Below, one piece after another: positions 19,434 to 29,134 of a stretch of DNA of 37,198 nucleotides (position 1 is its first letter; each line of letters starts with the position of its first letter). The stretch is from Caldifarciminota bacterium. Its GTDB lineage: Bacteria > Hydrothermota > Tepidihabitantia > Tepidihabitantales > DTDR01. Where the stretch lies: contig JANXBG010000015.1 of the NCBI GenBank assembly GCA_025060715.1, forward strand, positions 1 to 37,198, written 5' to 3'. Both the position numbers and the translations under genes were made by a program. Below the pieces are notes generated by a model that saw only the letters and a list, made by a program, of their open reading frames with translations, did no database searches and was not told the origin of the DNA.

Positions 19434-20579
19434 ATGAATGAAAATATAATTATCTGCCCAAATTGTAAAACAAAAATTAATGTAAATGAAATTTTATATC
19501 AACAGATTGAAGAGAAAATTAGAATTAATTACGAAAAGAAATTAAAAGAAGAAATTTTGACAGAAAGAGCAAAGTTAAGAAAAAGTTTAAAAGAAGAACT
19601 TGAAAAAGAGCAAGAGGAATTGATAAACAGACTCAAAACTGAATTAGAGGAGAAGTCGAAAAAGGTTAAAGAAATTTATATCTTACAGGCAGAGTTAGAA
19701 AAATTGAAAAGAGAAAAAGAAGAGAATGAAGCAAAAATAAGATTGGAAATGGAAAAGAGTTTTTCTGAAAGATTAAATGAAGAAAAGAGAAGAATCCAAA
19801 CGCAAATAGAAGAACAAATCTTTCTGAAATTGAGAGAGAAAGATAAAATCATTGAAGACTTGAAAAACCAATTAGAAGAAGCCAAGAGAAAAGCAGAAAT
19901 GGGTTCTATTCAGTTAAAAGGAGAAGTGCAGGAGATTGAAATTGAGAAACTCTTAAAAAGTTTATATCCCAACGACAAAATTCAAGAAATTAAAAAAGGT
20001 CAAAAAGGGGCTGATGTTTTACAAATAGTGATAAATAATCAAGGAGAAGAATGTGGCAAAATTTATTATGAAAGCAAGAGGACAAAAGAGTTTAATTATG
20101 ATTGGTTAAGAAAATTAAGAGAGGATAATTTAGAAATGAAAGCCGATATTTTAGTTTTAGTTACAGAAGCTATGCCCGAAAAGGAAAATAAGTTTTTCTT
20201 TGAGGATGGTGTTTGGGTATGTAATTTTTTTGAATTAAAGCCTGTCTCATATATTTTACGCCATTTTCTTTTAGAAATAAATAATATTGAAACAATTCAT
20301 AAGGGCAAAGAAACTAAAATGGAACTTTTGTATAATTACTTAACAAGCAATGAATTTAAAAATCAATTTTTAGCAATTGTTGAAGGTTTTGTTGAATTAC
20401 AGAAAAGTTATTTAGAAGAGAGAAGAAAAATGGAAGCCCTTTGGGCAAAAAGAGAAGAGCATTTAAGGAAAATTTTGGATAATGCGGCACGATTTTATGG
20501 AAAAATCAAAGGTATTGCTGGGAAAACTTTACCAGAGATTGAGATTTTTGAAGATAGAAAAGAAATACCTTTATTATAA
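19434..20579 (+). CDS. DUF2130 domain protein (coiled coil with PD-(D/E)XK-like core)
   Basis: N-terminal CPNCKTKI, long coiled coil, then KKGQKGADVLQ...GKIYYESKRTKEFNYDWLRKLREDN; SD aaaggagg. Confidence 0.85.
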   Translation: MNENIIICPNCKTKINVNEILYQQIEEKIRINYEKKLKEEILTERAKLRKSLKEELEKEQEELINRLKTELEEKSKKVKEIYILQAELEKLKREKEENEAKIRLEMEKSFSERLNEEKRRIQTQIEEQIFLKLREKDKIIEDLKNQLEEAKRKAEMGSIQLKGEVQEIEIEKLLKSLYPNDKIQEIKKGQKGADVLQIVINNQGEECGKIYYESKRTKEFNYDWLRKLREDNLEMKADILVLVTEAMPEKENKFFFEDGVWVCNFFELKPVSYILRHFLLEINNIETIHKGKETKMELLYNYLTSNEFKNQFLAIVEGFVELQKSYLEERRKMEALWAKREEHLRKILDNAARFYGKIKGIAGKTLPEIEIFEDRKEIPLL

Positions 20580-20592
20580 AAGGAGGAATTAA

Positions 20593-21030
20593 ATGATAAA
20601 AAAAATATCTCACATTGCTATCGCAGTAAAAAGTATTGAAGAGGTTAAAAATTTTTATGAAGAGGTGCTAGGTTTAAAAATTGAAAAGATCGAAAAAGTT
20701 CCTGAAAGAAAAGTAAAGGTGGCCTTCATACCAATCGGAGAAACAAGAATTGAATTAGTAGAACCCTTGGATGAAAATTCTCCTGTGAAAAAATTTTTAG
20801 ACGAAAGGGGTGGAGGTATTCATCATATCTGTTTTGAAGTTAATGAGATTGAAAAAGAAATGGAAAGATTAAAAGAAAAAGGAATAAAATTAACTACTGA
20901 TAAACCAGAAAAGGGAGCAGAAGGCAATCTGGTTTGTTTTATCCATCCTAAAAGTGCTTATGGAGTATTGATTGAGTTGAATGAAAAGAATCTAAAAGAA
21001 AAAAACGAAAGTTTGGTTAGAAAAGATTAA
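20593..21030 (+). CDS. mce: Methylmalonyl-CoA epimerase (VOC family)
   Basis: ISHIAIAVKSIEEVKNFYEEVLGL, GGGIHHICFEV, HPKSAYGVLIEL; SD aaaaggagg. Confidence 0.93.
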   Translation: MIKKISHIAIAVKSIEEVKNFYEEVLGLKIEKIEKVPERKVKVAFIPIGETRIELVEPLDENSPVKKFLDERGGGIHHICFEVNEIEKEMERLKEKGIKLTTDKPEKGAEGNLVCFIHPKSAYGVLIELNEKNLKEKNESLVRKD

Positions 21031-21567
21031 GGATTTCAACACCCATAAAATTGAATTACAAAAAGATAAATCTGCTTTATTAATATGCAAAATTTTTTCT
21101 TAAAAGAAGACTTAATAACCTTTGTGAAAAGTGGTTTAGTAATATTACCAAAAATTAAGAATTTGATTAATCTTTTTAGAAAAATAGAGAGGCCAGTGAT
21201 TTTACTAAACATATCTATCATCCTTCTCTTTGTAATTTAGGAATTATGGGTTGGTGATGACAAGGAAAAGGTTGGAAAGAAAGCAAAGAGAGCGAAATTC
21301 ATAATGAATTAGCACCTTTACCAGAAGGAAAAAGTGGTAACCAAACATTGTTATTCTGCTTTTATAATACCGATTTTAAAAATAGAAGATTTAGTAATTA
21401 CTGGAATAATGACTAATATGTGTTGTGAATCAACTGTCCAGGATGCCTATTTTCGGGATTATTAGGTTTTCTTTTTGACTGATGCAATAGACACAATCAA
21501 CGAAGAGATGCATTTAGCAAGTTTGTTAAATTTAGCTTATGATTTTACTTCGGGTTACTACTTCTAA
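21031..21567 (+). pseudogene. Decayed isochorismatase-family cysteine hydrolase
   Basis: Frames concatenate to DFNTHKIELQKDKSALLI / MQNFFLKEDLITFVKSGLVILPKIKNLINLFRKIERPVIL / IHNELAPLPEGKSG / KIEDLVITGIMTNMCCESTVQDAYFRDY*VFFLTDAIDTINEEMHLASLLNLAYDF. Confidence 0.88.
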
Positions 21568-21588
21568 GAAAATAATTAATACACTATC

Positions 21589-22986
21589 TTGAATTCCGAA
21601 AATAGAAAACAGAAATTTTATATTTCCCTTTTTGCGGGTTTAGCTTCTTTTTTAACCCCTTTTATGAGTTCTTCAATAAATATTGCTTTACCTGCTATTA
21701 GTAAAGAATTTAAGATGTCATCAATTTTAATAAGTTGGGTGCCGACGATTTTTCTTTTATCTTCAGCAATTTTCCTTATTCCTTTTGGAAAGATTGCCGA
21801 TAATTACGGTAGAAAGAGAATATTTCTGTTAGGAATTATTATCTATACCCTGGCTTCTTTTTTATCCTGTTCTTCTTTTTCTTCCTCTTTCTTTCTATTT
21901 ATTCGTTTCTTGCATGGTCTTGGTGGTGCGATGATTTTTAGCACCGCCATTGCTCTTTTATCTTCATTTTTTTCTGTTGGCGAAAGAGGAAAGGCATTAG
22001 GAATAAATGTTTCGGCAACTTATTTTGGTCTTTCTTCCGGTCCCTTTTTGGGCGGAATTCTTACCCATCATTTTAGTTGGCGAAGTATTTTTATTTTTAA
22101 TGGGATTATTGGTTTAATAATTATTATTTTAACAATCTTAAAATTAAAAATTAAAGAAAAAGAAATAAAATCCATTAAATTTGATTATTGGGGATTTATT
22201 TTATACTCCTTCACAATTATTCCGTTGATGGTTGGATTTTCTTTCTTACCCAGATTAATAAGTTTTTTATTAATTCTCTTTGCTCTTTTAATCTTATATT
22301 TTTTTATCTTTTATGAGTCAAAGACTAAAGAACCCATATTAGATATAAAGCTTTTTAGAAACAATCCAAATTTTACTTTCTCTAATTTAGCAGCGATGAT
22401 TAATTATAGTGCTACTTTTGGAATCAATTTTCTTTTAAGTTTATATCTTCAATACTTGAGAAATTTTGATCCCCAAAGAACAGGTTTTATTTTGCTCTCC
22501 CAACCATTAACAATGGCAATCTTTTCACCTTTTGCCGGAATGCTTTCCGATAGGAAAGAACCAAGAACAATTGCTTCCTTAGGAATGGCCTTAATTGCTT
22601 TTTCACTTTTTTTATTAAGTTTTATTCATAAAGATTTTAAGATAACATTATTAATAATTTTATTATTTATTTTAGGATTTGGTTTTGCTCTTTTTTCTTC
22701 ACCAAATACCAATGCGATAATGGGGTCGGTAGAAAGAGAATTTTATGGAGTGGCTTCGGCAACCTTAGCAACAATGAGAACATTGGGGCAGATGTTCAGT
22801 ATGGGAATTATTATTGTAATTTTTGCTATCATTATAGGAAAAACAAATCTTAATAAAATTAATTCTTTACTTCTTTTAAAAAGTATAAGGATAATCTTTT
22901 TAATATTTGCTTTTTTATGTTTCTTAGGAATTTTTGCTTCTTTAAAAAGAGGAAAAATGTTGAAAAATAATGAAAAAATTTTATAA
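21589..22986 (+). CDS. MFS transporter, DHA2 (EmrB/QacA-like) drug-efflux type
   Basis: 465 aa, 12-14 TM; SSINIALPAISKEF, GKIADNYGRKRIF; TTG start. Confidence 0.9.
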   Translation: MNSENRKQKFYISLFAGLASFLTPFMSSSINIALPAISKEFKMSSILISWVPTIFLLSSAIFLIPFGKIADNYGRKRIFLLGIIIYTLASFLSCSSFSSSFFLFIRFLHGLGGAMIFSTAIALLSSFFSVGERGKALGINVSATYFGLSSGPFLGGILTHHFSWRSIFIFNGIIGLIIIILTILKLKIKEKEIKSIKFDYWGFILYSFTIIPLMVGFSFLPRLISFLLILFALLILYFFIFYESKTKEPILDIKLFRNNPNFTFSNLAAMINYSATFGINFLLSLYLQYLRNFDPQRTGFILLSQPLTMAIFSPFAGMLSDRKEPRTIASLGMALIAFSLFLLSFIHKDFKITLLIILLFILGFGFALFSSPNTNAIMGSVEREFYGVASATLATMRTLGQMFSMGIIIVIFAIIIGKTNLNKINSLLLLKSIRIIFLIFAFLCFLGIFASLKRGKMLKNNEKIL

Positions 22987-22989
22987 TTT

Positions 22990-23223
22990 TTGATGGCTTT
23001 AAAGGTGTTATATAAACCAAAAGATGAGATAGAAGCGATTACTATTCAGAGTTTTTTAGAAAGTATTGGTATAAAGGCGGTTATCCGTTCTTACGATTTA
23101 CCTTATTTTGATGGAATTGCTAAAATGATGCGTTCAGAGTGGGGCGAGATTTTAGTTTTGGAAGAAGATTTTGGAAAGGCAAAAGAATTTTTAGAAGATT
23201 TTTTCTCTCAAAAGAATGATTAA
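22990..23223 (+). CDS. DUF2007-like putative signal-transducing protein
   Basis: 77 aa; KVLYKPKDEIEAITIQSFLESIGIKAVIRSYDLP...WGEILVLEEDFGKAKEFLEDF. Confidence 0.8.
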   Translation: MMALKVLYKPKDEIEAITIQSFLESIGIKAVIRSYDLPYFDGIAKMMRSEWGEILVLEEDFGKAKEFLEDFFSQKND

Positions 23224-23443
23224 CCGCTTCTTTTTAGCCAAATTTTTCTTCCTTTTTGGAATTATCTTTTTGGTAATTTCTTTACTTATTTATCTTTCAC
23301 CCAAATTAAAACTTTTTACATTGCCGGGTGATATTATAATCAAAAGGGAGAATTTTGTTTTTTATTTTCCTATTATGACTTCTATCATCCTTTCAATAAT
23401 CTTAACAATTATCTTTTTTTTAATCTCTATTTTAAGGAGATAG
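23216..23443 (+). CDS. DUF2905-like small membrane protein
   Basis: 75 aa with two TM helices and LPGDIIIKRENFVFYFPIMTSIILS. Confidence 0.85.
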   Translation: MINRFFLAKFFFLFGIIFLVISLLIYLSPKLKLFTLPGDIIIKRENFVFYFPIMTSIILSIILTIIFFLISILRR

Positions 23444-23444
23444 T

Positions 23445-26057
23445 ATGAAAAGAAAATGGGTATATTTTCTTTCGGATAATTTAAATATTAAAAACAGTGA
23501 TAAATTAAAAGAAATTCTTGGTGGCAAAGGAGCTGGGCTTTATTTTTTAGCCAAAATGGGTTTGCCGGTGCCACCAGCATTTATTATCTCTACTTCTGCC
23601 TGTCGGTATTATCTAAAAAATAAAAAACTTCCTAAAGGCCTTTTGAAAGAAGTTTATTTAGGAATTGAATATTTAGAAAAAAGAACTAAAAAAAGGTTTG
23701 GTAATAAAGACAATCCTTTGCTTGTTTCGGTAAGAAGCGGTGCTAAGTTTTCTATGCCCGGGATGATGGATACTATTTTAAATTTAGGAATCAATGATGA
23801 AGTGGTTGAAGGACTTATTAAAAAAACTAATAATCCAGATTTTGCTTATGATATTTATAAAAGATTTATTGAGATCTTTTCTGAGATAATTTTTGGTATA
23901 AAAAGGGAAGAATTTTTAAAAATTTCTGATAATAAAGAGAAAACAATTGAAAAATATAAAGAAATTTTTTACGAAAAAACAAAAAGAGAGTTTCCCCAAA
24001 ATCCTTATGAATGTTTAAAGATGGCGATAGAAGGTGTTTTTAACTCTTGGAATAATCCCCGAGCAAAAGAATACCGAAAAATTTATCAAATACCTGAAGA
24101 TTTAGGAACTGCGGTAAATATTCAAGCAATGGTTTTTGGTAACTGGGATGAAAAAAGTGGCACTGGCGTACTTTTTACCCGAAATGTAAAAAATGGAGAA
24201 AATAAGATTTATGGTGAGTTTCTTTTTAAAGCCCAAGGAGAAGATTTAGTTGCTGGTCATGTGACACCTTTACCCTTAGAGACATTAAAAGAAAAGATGC
24301 CAAAGGTATACATCAAATTAGAAAGATATGTGAAAAAATTAGAGAAAAAATTAAGGGATGTTCAAGATGTGGAATTTACAATTGAAAATGGAAAATTATA
24401 TTTTCTTCAAACCCGGGCAGCAAAGAGAACTCCCTTGGCAGCAATAAAGATTGCGTGCGATATGGTAAAGGAGAGATTAATTACTAAAGAAGAAGCAATT
24501 ATGCGAATAAGTAGCGAGGATATTGATTATTTTCTTCATCCCACTTTTGATCCTAATCATCCTTTAGAAATAATTGCCAAAGGCAAACCGGCTTCTCCTG
24601 GTTGTGCTGTTGGTGAAATTGTTTTAACAGCCGAAAAAGCAATTGAAGTAGCCAATCAAAATAGAAAGGTTATTTTGGTAAGAAATTTTACCAAAGCCGA
24701 TGATGTTGCGGGAATGGCGAAATCCGAAGGGTTTGTTACTACCACTGGAGGAGAAACTTCTCATGCAGCAGTAGTAGCCCGAGGTATGGGAAAACCTTGT
24801 ATAGTTGGTTGTGCCGATATCATTATTGATTTTGAAAAAAAGATATTAAAAATAAAAAATTTAATTTTAAAAGAAGGCGATAAGATTTCAATTAATGGAA
24901 CGACAGGAGAGATTATAAAAGGAGAAGTTCCACTAATAAAATCTGAATTTCCGCAAGAATTAAATCTTCTTTTATCTTGGGCTGATGAGATTGCCAAAAT
25001 AAAAGTACGGGCTAATGCTGATACACCAATAGATGCTGAAAATGCTAAAAAGATGGGAGCAAAAGGAATTGGTTTGGCAAGAACTGAACATATGTTTTTT
25101 GCTCCAGAAAGGATTAAATATGTTCAATTAATGATTTTAGCAAAAGATGAAAAAGAGAGAAAAGAAATACTTTCTAAACTTTTGCCTTTCCAAAAAAATG
25201 ATTTTAAAGAGCTATTCAAAGTGATGAATGGATTACCAGTAACCATTCGAACCTTGGACCCACCTCTTCACGAATTTTTGCCGCCTAAAGAAAAAGTTGA
25301 AGCAATAAATCAGTTAGCAAGTGAATTAAATGTTAATAAAGAAATATTAATAAGAAAAATTGAAGAATTAGAAGAACATAATCCAATGATGGGATTAAGG
25401 GGATGTCGTTTAGGAATTATTTACCCTGAAATTACCGAGATGCAAGTAAGAGCAATTTTGGAGGCCGCCTGTGAAGCAAAAAAAGAGGGAATAGAAGTTA
25501 ATTTAGAAATTATGATACCTTTGGTGTCGCTGGTAGAAGAGTTTTTATCACAAAAGAAAATAATTGAAAAAGTAAGTAAGGAAGTCTTTGAAAAAGAAGG
25601 TGTGAAATTGAATTACAAAATTGGCACAATGATAGAAACTCCTCGGGCTTGCTTGATTGCTAAAGAATTAGCAAAATATGTTGACTTTTTCTCCTACGGA
25701 ACCAATGATTTAACCCAATTTGTTTTTGGTTTTTCCCGAGACGATTCAGAAAAATTTTTAATTCCTTATCAACAAAAAAGAATAATTAATTTTGAACCTT
25801 TTAAAACTATTGATGAAGAAGGGGTTGGTTCTTTAATTATTACTTCAGTTTTGAATGCCAAAAAGATAAATAAAAATATTAAAATTGGTATCTGTGGTGA
25901 ACATGGTGGAGATGAAAAAAGTATTTTCTTTGCTAAAAAAATAAATATAGATTATGTAAGTTGCAGTCCCTATCGGGTGCCAAAGGCAAGATTAGCTGCT
26001 GCCCAAGCGGAGATTTATTTAAGAAATAAAAAAATTAGTTTAATTACAACAAAATGA
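23445..26057 (+). CDS. ppdK: Pyruvate, phosphate dikinase
   Basis: LGGKGAGLYFLAKMGLPVPPAF, TTTGGETSHAAVVARGMGKPCIVG, GTNDLTQFVFGFSRDD, ICGEHGGD. Confidence 0.96.
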   Translation: MKRKWVYFLSDNLNIKNSDKLKEILGGKGAGLYFLAKMGLPVPPAFIISTSACRYYLKNKKLPKGLLKEVYLGIEYLEKRTKKRFGNKDNPLLVSVRSGAKFSMPGMMDTILNLGINDEVVEGLIKKTNNPDFAYDIYKRFIEIFSEIIFGIKREEFLKISDNKEKTIEKYKEIFYEKTKREFPQNPYECLKMAIEGVFNSWNNPRAKEYRKIYQIPEDLGTAVNIQAMVFGNWDEKSGTGVLFTRNVKNGENKIYGEFLFKAQGEDLVAGHVTPLPLETLKEKMPKVYIKLERYVKKLEKKLRDVQDVEFTIENGKLYFLQTRAAKRTPLAAIKIACDMVKERLITKEEAIMRISSEDIDYFLHPTFDPNHPLEIIAKGKPASPGCAVGEIVLTAEKAIEVANQNRKVILVRNFTKADDVAGMAKSEGFVTTTGGETSHAAVVARGMGKPCIVGCADIIIDFEKKILKIKNLILKEGDKISINGTTGEIIKGEVPLIKSEFPQELNLLLSWADEIAKIKVRANADTPIDAENAKKMGAKGIGLARTEHMFFAPERIKYVQLMILAKDEKERKEILSKLLPFQKNDFKELFKVMNGLPVTIRTLDPPLHEFLPPKEKVEAINQLASELNVNKEILIRKIEELEEHNPMMGLRGCRLGIIYPEITEMQVRAILEAACEAKKEGIEVNLEIMIPLVSLVEEFLSQKKIIEKVSKEVFEKEGVKLNYKIGTMIETPRACLIAKELAKYVDFFSYGTNDLTQFVFGFSRDDSEKFLIPYQQKRIINFEPFKTIDEEGVGSLIITSVLNAKKINKNIKIGICGEHGGDEKSIFFAKKINIDYVSCSPYRVPKARLAAAQAEIYLRNKKISLITTK

Positions 26058-27241
26058 AAGAGTTGATTGTAAAAAATGAAAATAAAATTTTGTTAATTGT
26101 TTTAGATGGATTAGGTGGTTTACCGATTAATGGAAAAACTGAATTAGAAACAGCAAAAACCCCTAATCTTGATGAATTAACAAGAAAAAGTGAATTAGGT
26201 CTAACAATTTCTGTTGATTATGGTATAACCCCTGGTTCTGGTCCTGGACATTTAGCTATATTTGGTTATGACCCATTAGAAATTAAAATCGGTCGGGGAG
26301 TATTAGAAGCTTTAGGATTAGGACTTAGGTTAGAAGAAAATACGTTAGCAATAAGAGGAAATTTTGCTACTTTTAAAGATGGAAAAATAATTTCCCGTAG
26401 AGCCGGAAGGATAAGCAGTGAAGAAAACAGAAGATTATGTGAAAAACTAAGAAGAGAGATTAAGTATATTAAAGATTATGAGATTGAATTTCATTCTGGA
26501 ATTGAACATCGTTTTGTAGTATTAATAAAAGGAAAAGATCTAAGCGAAGAAATAAAAGAAACAGACCCCCAAAAAGATGGTCTACCACCATATTTGCCCG
26601 AACCTTTGTCAGAAGAAGGTAAAAAGACAAGTGAAATTTTAAAAATTTTAATAGAAAGGGGTAGAGAAGTTTTAAAAGAAGAAAAAGAAGCTAACTATTT
26701 TCTTTTGCGGGGATACAGTAAGGTGCCGAAAGTTGAAAATTTTTGTGAAAAATATCAATTAAAAAGTTTAGCAATCGCTACCTACCCAATGTATAAAGGT
26801 ATTGCTTCTTTAATTGGTATGGATGTGGTTAAATCTTCTCTAAACAGTTGGGAAGAAGAGATAGAGGAGTTAAAAAGAAATTATCAGAGTTATGATTTTT
26901 TTTATCTCCATTTTAAAGAGATAGATACTGCGGGTGAAGATGGTGATTTTGAAAAAAAGGTTTTGTTAATTGAAAAGTTTGATTCCCTTTTGCCAGAAAT
27001 TTTAAAATTAAATTTTTCGGTTATTGCAATAACTTCTGACCATTCCACACCAGCATTATTGAAAAGCCATTCTTGGCATCCTTCACCATTCCTATTGTAT
27101 TCTCCCTTTTCCCGAAATAATGAAAAAGTAAAATTTTGTGAAAAAAATTGCCAAAAGGGGAGTTTGGGGGTTTTTAAAGCCCAAAAAATCCTTCCCCTTC
27201 TTTTAGCTTATTCTTTACGATTAAAGAAATTCGGTGCCTAA
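26054..27241 (+). CDS. apgM: 2,3-bisphosphoglycerate-independent phosphoglycerate mutase (archaeal-type ApgM)
   Basis: LIVLDGLGGLPINGKTELETAKTPNLDEL, SGPGHLAIFGYDP, SDHSTPALLKSHSWHPSPFLL. Confidence 0.93.
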   Translation: MKELIVKNENKILLIVLDGLGGLPINGKTELETAKTPNLDELTRKSELGLTISVDYGITPGSGPGHLAIFGYDPLEIKIGRGVLEALGLGLRLEENTLAIRGNFATFKDGKIISRRAGRISSEENRRLCEKLRREIKYIKDYEIEFHSGIEHRFVVLIKGKDLSEEIKETDPQKDGLPPYLPEPLSEEGKKTSEILKILIERGREVLKEEKEANYFLLRGYSKVPKVENFCEKYQLKSLAIATYPMYKGIASLIGMDVVKSSLNSWEEEIEELKRNYQSYDFFYLHFKEIDTAGEDGDFEKKVLLIEKFDSLLPEILKLNFSVIAITSDHSTPALLKSHSWHPSPFLLYSPFSRNNEKVKFCEKNCQKGSLGVFKAQKILPLLLAYSLRLKKFGA

Positions 27242-27822
27242 AATTCTTTCTTTTGTAAGGAAATAAGATAATCCAAAAGAGAAATATTTTTTTCCTTTCT
27301 TTCTTCGTATTTCTGTTTTCTAATTTGATGGATTAATTTAAGATTTTCATAAGGTCCAGGAACGCCTGTAATCTCTTCCGGCATCCTTATTTCCGGAGTT
27401 TTTGCGTAACCAAATTTTTGATTTACTTTTTTAAATCGGCGGTAAAGAAATTCATTTGCCGAATAGGTAGTATCAACAGAAGCAAAGATATCCATCTCAT
27501 TTATTGTGGCAATCGCAAAATGGCAAGCAGCAAATTCCATTTCCGGGACAAGAATTTTTTCTTCTAAATAATTTTGGACTAAATGGACAATATCCTCAGG
27601 TTCAAATTCACAAAGATATAATTTACTTTTCTTTATTAAATTGAGGGTATTTTCTTTTAAGGGAGAAGGTAAAAAGGATAATTCATCAATGGTTAATAAA
27701 GAATAAAATCCAAAAAAATTGCCTTTTTCAATTTCAGAAAAAAGCACTTCAATTGCCCTTGATTTAAAATTTTCAAAATAACTTGTAAAAATACTTGGCC
27801 CTAAATAGATTTTTAATTTCAT
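27238..27822 (-). CDS. PIN-domain-like protein, catalytically degenerate, with antitoxin-like C-terminal tail
   Basis: IYLGPSIFTSYF (canonical YLDTSVF), EFAACHFAIATINEMDIFAS (canonical DAxHIAxA..D), VNQKFGYAKTPEIRMPEEI; tail GPYENLKLIHQIRKQKYEERKEK. Confidence 0.65.
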   Translation of the reverse strand: MKLKIYLGPSIFTSYFENFKSRAIEVLFSEIEKGNFFGFYSLLTIDELSFLPSPLKENTLNLIKKSKLYLCEFEPEDIVHLVQNYLEEKILVPEMEFAACHFAIATINEMDIFASVDTTYSANEFLYRRFKKVNQKFGYAKTPEIRMPEEITGVPGPYENLKLIHQIRKQKYEERKEKNISLLDYLISLQKKEF

Positions 27823-27825
27823 AGT

Positions 27826-29133
27826 TTAAATATTGCAACCTAAAAGATATACTTTTTTATCTTTCTTTTTAATGGCATTCCTGGTATCAAAAATAAGTTT
27901 CGCATTTTTTAAAAGCCAATCATAATCATAAATTGAATGGTCGGTCACGATTAAAACACAATCAACTTTTTTTAATAGAGTTTTACTCAATTTGACTGAG
28001 TAATATTTTTTATTATTCACCTCTAAAATTGGCACATAAGGGTCATTATAATAAATCTTTTTAACTTTTCCTTCCAATAGAGAAATAATCTTAATTGCTG
28101 GTGAATTCCTCGTATCACTCACATTTCTTTTAAAAGCCGCTCCTAAAATAAGAATTTCGGACTCTTTTATTTTAATTTTATTTTGTCCCAAGATATCAAA
28201 AAGTTTATTAACCACAAAAAAGGGCATATATTCATTTGTCTCGGCGGCCAATTCAATAAAATTTAAATGAAAATCATATTCTCTTGCCTTCCAAGAGAGA
28301 TAATACGGATCAACTAAAATACAATGACCACCAATTCCTGGTCCGGGATAAAAAGGCATAAAACCAAAAGGCTTTGTAGAAGCAGCAGCAATTACTTCCC
28401 AAACATTAATATTTCCCATCCGCTCACAAAGAAGGGCAAGTTCATTCACCAAAGCAATATTTACACTGCGAAAAATATTTTCTAAAAGTTTTGCCATCTC
28501 AGCAACCCGTGGCGAGGAAACTATAAAAACTTTATCAACAACCTTTTCATAAAAGATTTTTGTTAAATAAGTACATTTTTCTGTTATACCACCAACCACT
28601 ATCGGTGTATTTTTTATTGTCCAAATTTTATTTCCTGGATCTACCCTTTCAGGAGCAAAAGATAAGAAATAATCTTTACCAATTTTTAATCCACTTTCGT
28701 CTAAAATTGGTTTTAAAACTTTTTCAGTAGTCTCGGGATAAGTGGTACTTCTCAAAATTATTAATTGCCCTTTTCTCATTCTTTTGCTAATCTCTTTTCC
28801 ACTCTCAATAATATAAGAAATATCCGGATCTTTATTAGTAGTAAAAGGAGTTGGAACGGCAATGTTGATTATATCACATTCTTTTATTTTTTCGTAAGTA
28901 TAATAAGCTTTTAAAAGGCCTTTTTTAAGAAGATTTTTAATATCTTCACTTTTTACATCTTCTAAATAGCTTTCTCCTTTATTTACTTTGTTTACTTTAT
29001 TTTTGTCAACATCAATACCAATAACTTTAAAACCACTTTCCCCAATAGCAATTGCTAATGGTAATCCTACATAACCAAGTCCAATTATACCTACAATTGC
29101 TTCTTTTTTTAATATTTTTTCTTTTAAATCCAT
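27826..29133 (-). CDS. UDP-N-acetyl-hexosamine dehydrogenase (WbpA/WecC-type)
   Basis: VGIIGLGYVGLPLAIAIGESGFKVIGIDVD, FAPERVDPGNKIW, PFYPGPGIGGHCILVDPYYL. Confidence 0.9.
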   Translation of the reverse strand: MDLKEKILKKEAIVGIIGLGYVGLPLAIAIGESGFKVIGIDVDKNKVNKVNKGESYLEDVKSEDIKNLLKKGLLKAYYTYEKIKECDIINIAVPTPFTTNKDPDISYIIESGKEISKRMRKGQLIILRSTTYPETTEKVLKPILDESGLKIGKDYFLSFAPERVDPGNKIWTIKNTPIVVGGITEKCTYLTKIFYEKVVDKVFIVSSPRVAEMAKLLENIFRSVNIALVNELALLCERMGNINVWEVIAAASTKPFGFMPFYPGPGIGGHCILVDPYYLSWKAREYDFHLNFIELAAETNEYMPFFVVNKLFDILGQNKIKIKESEILILGAAFKRNVSDTRNSPAIKIISLLEGKVKKIYYNDPYVPILEVNNKKYYSVKLSKTLLKKVDCVLIVTDHSIYDYDWLLKNAKLIFDTRNAIKKKDKKVYLLGCNI

Positions 29134-29134
29134 A

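Noticed and set aside
21036-21221. 61-aa minus-strand ORF
   Set aside because: The sense strand reads as the isochorismatase-family pseudogene; the antisense ORF has no motif
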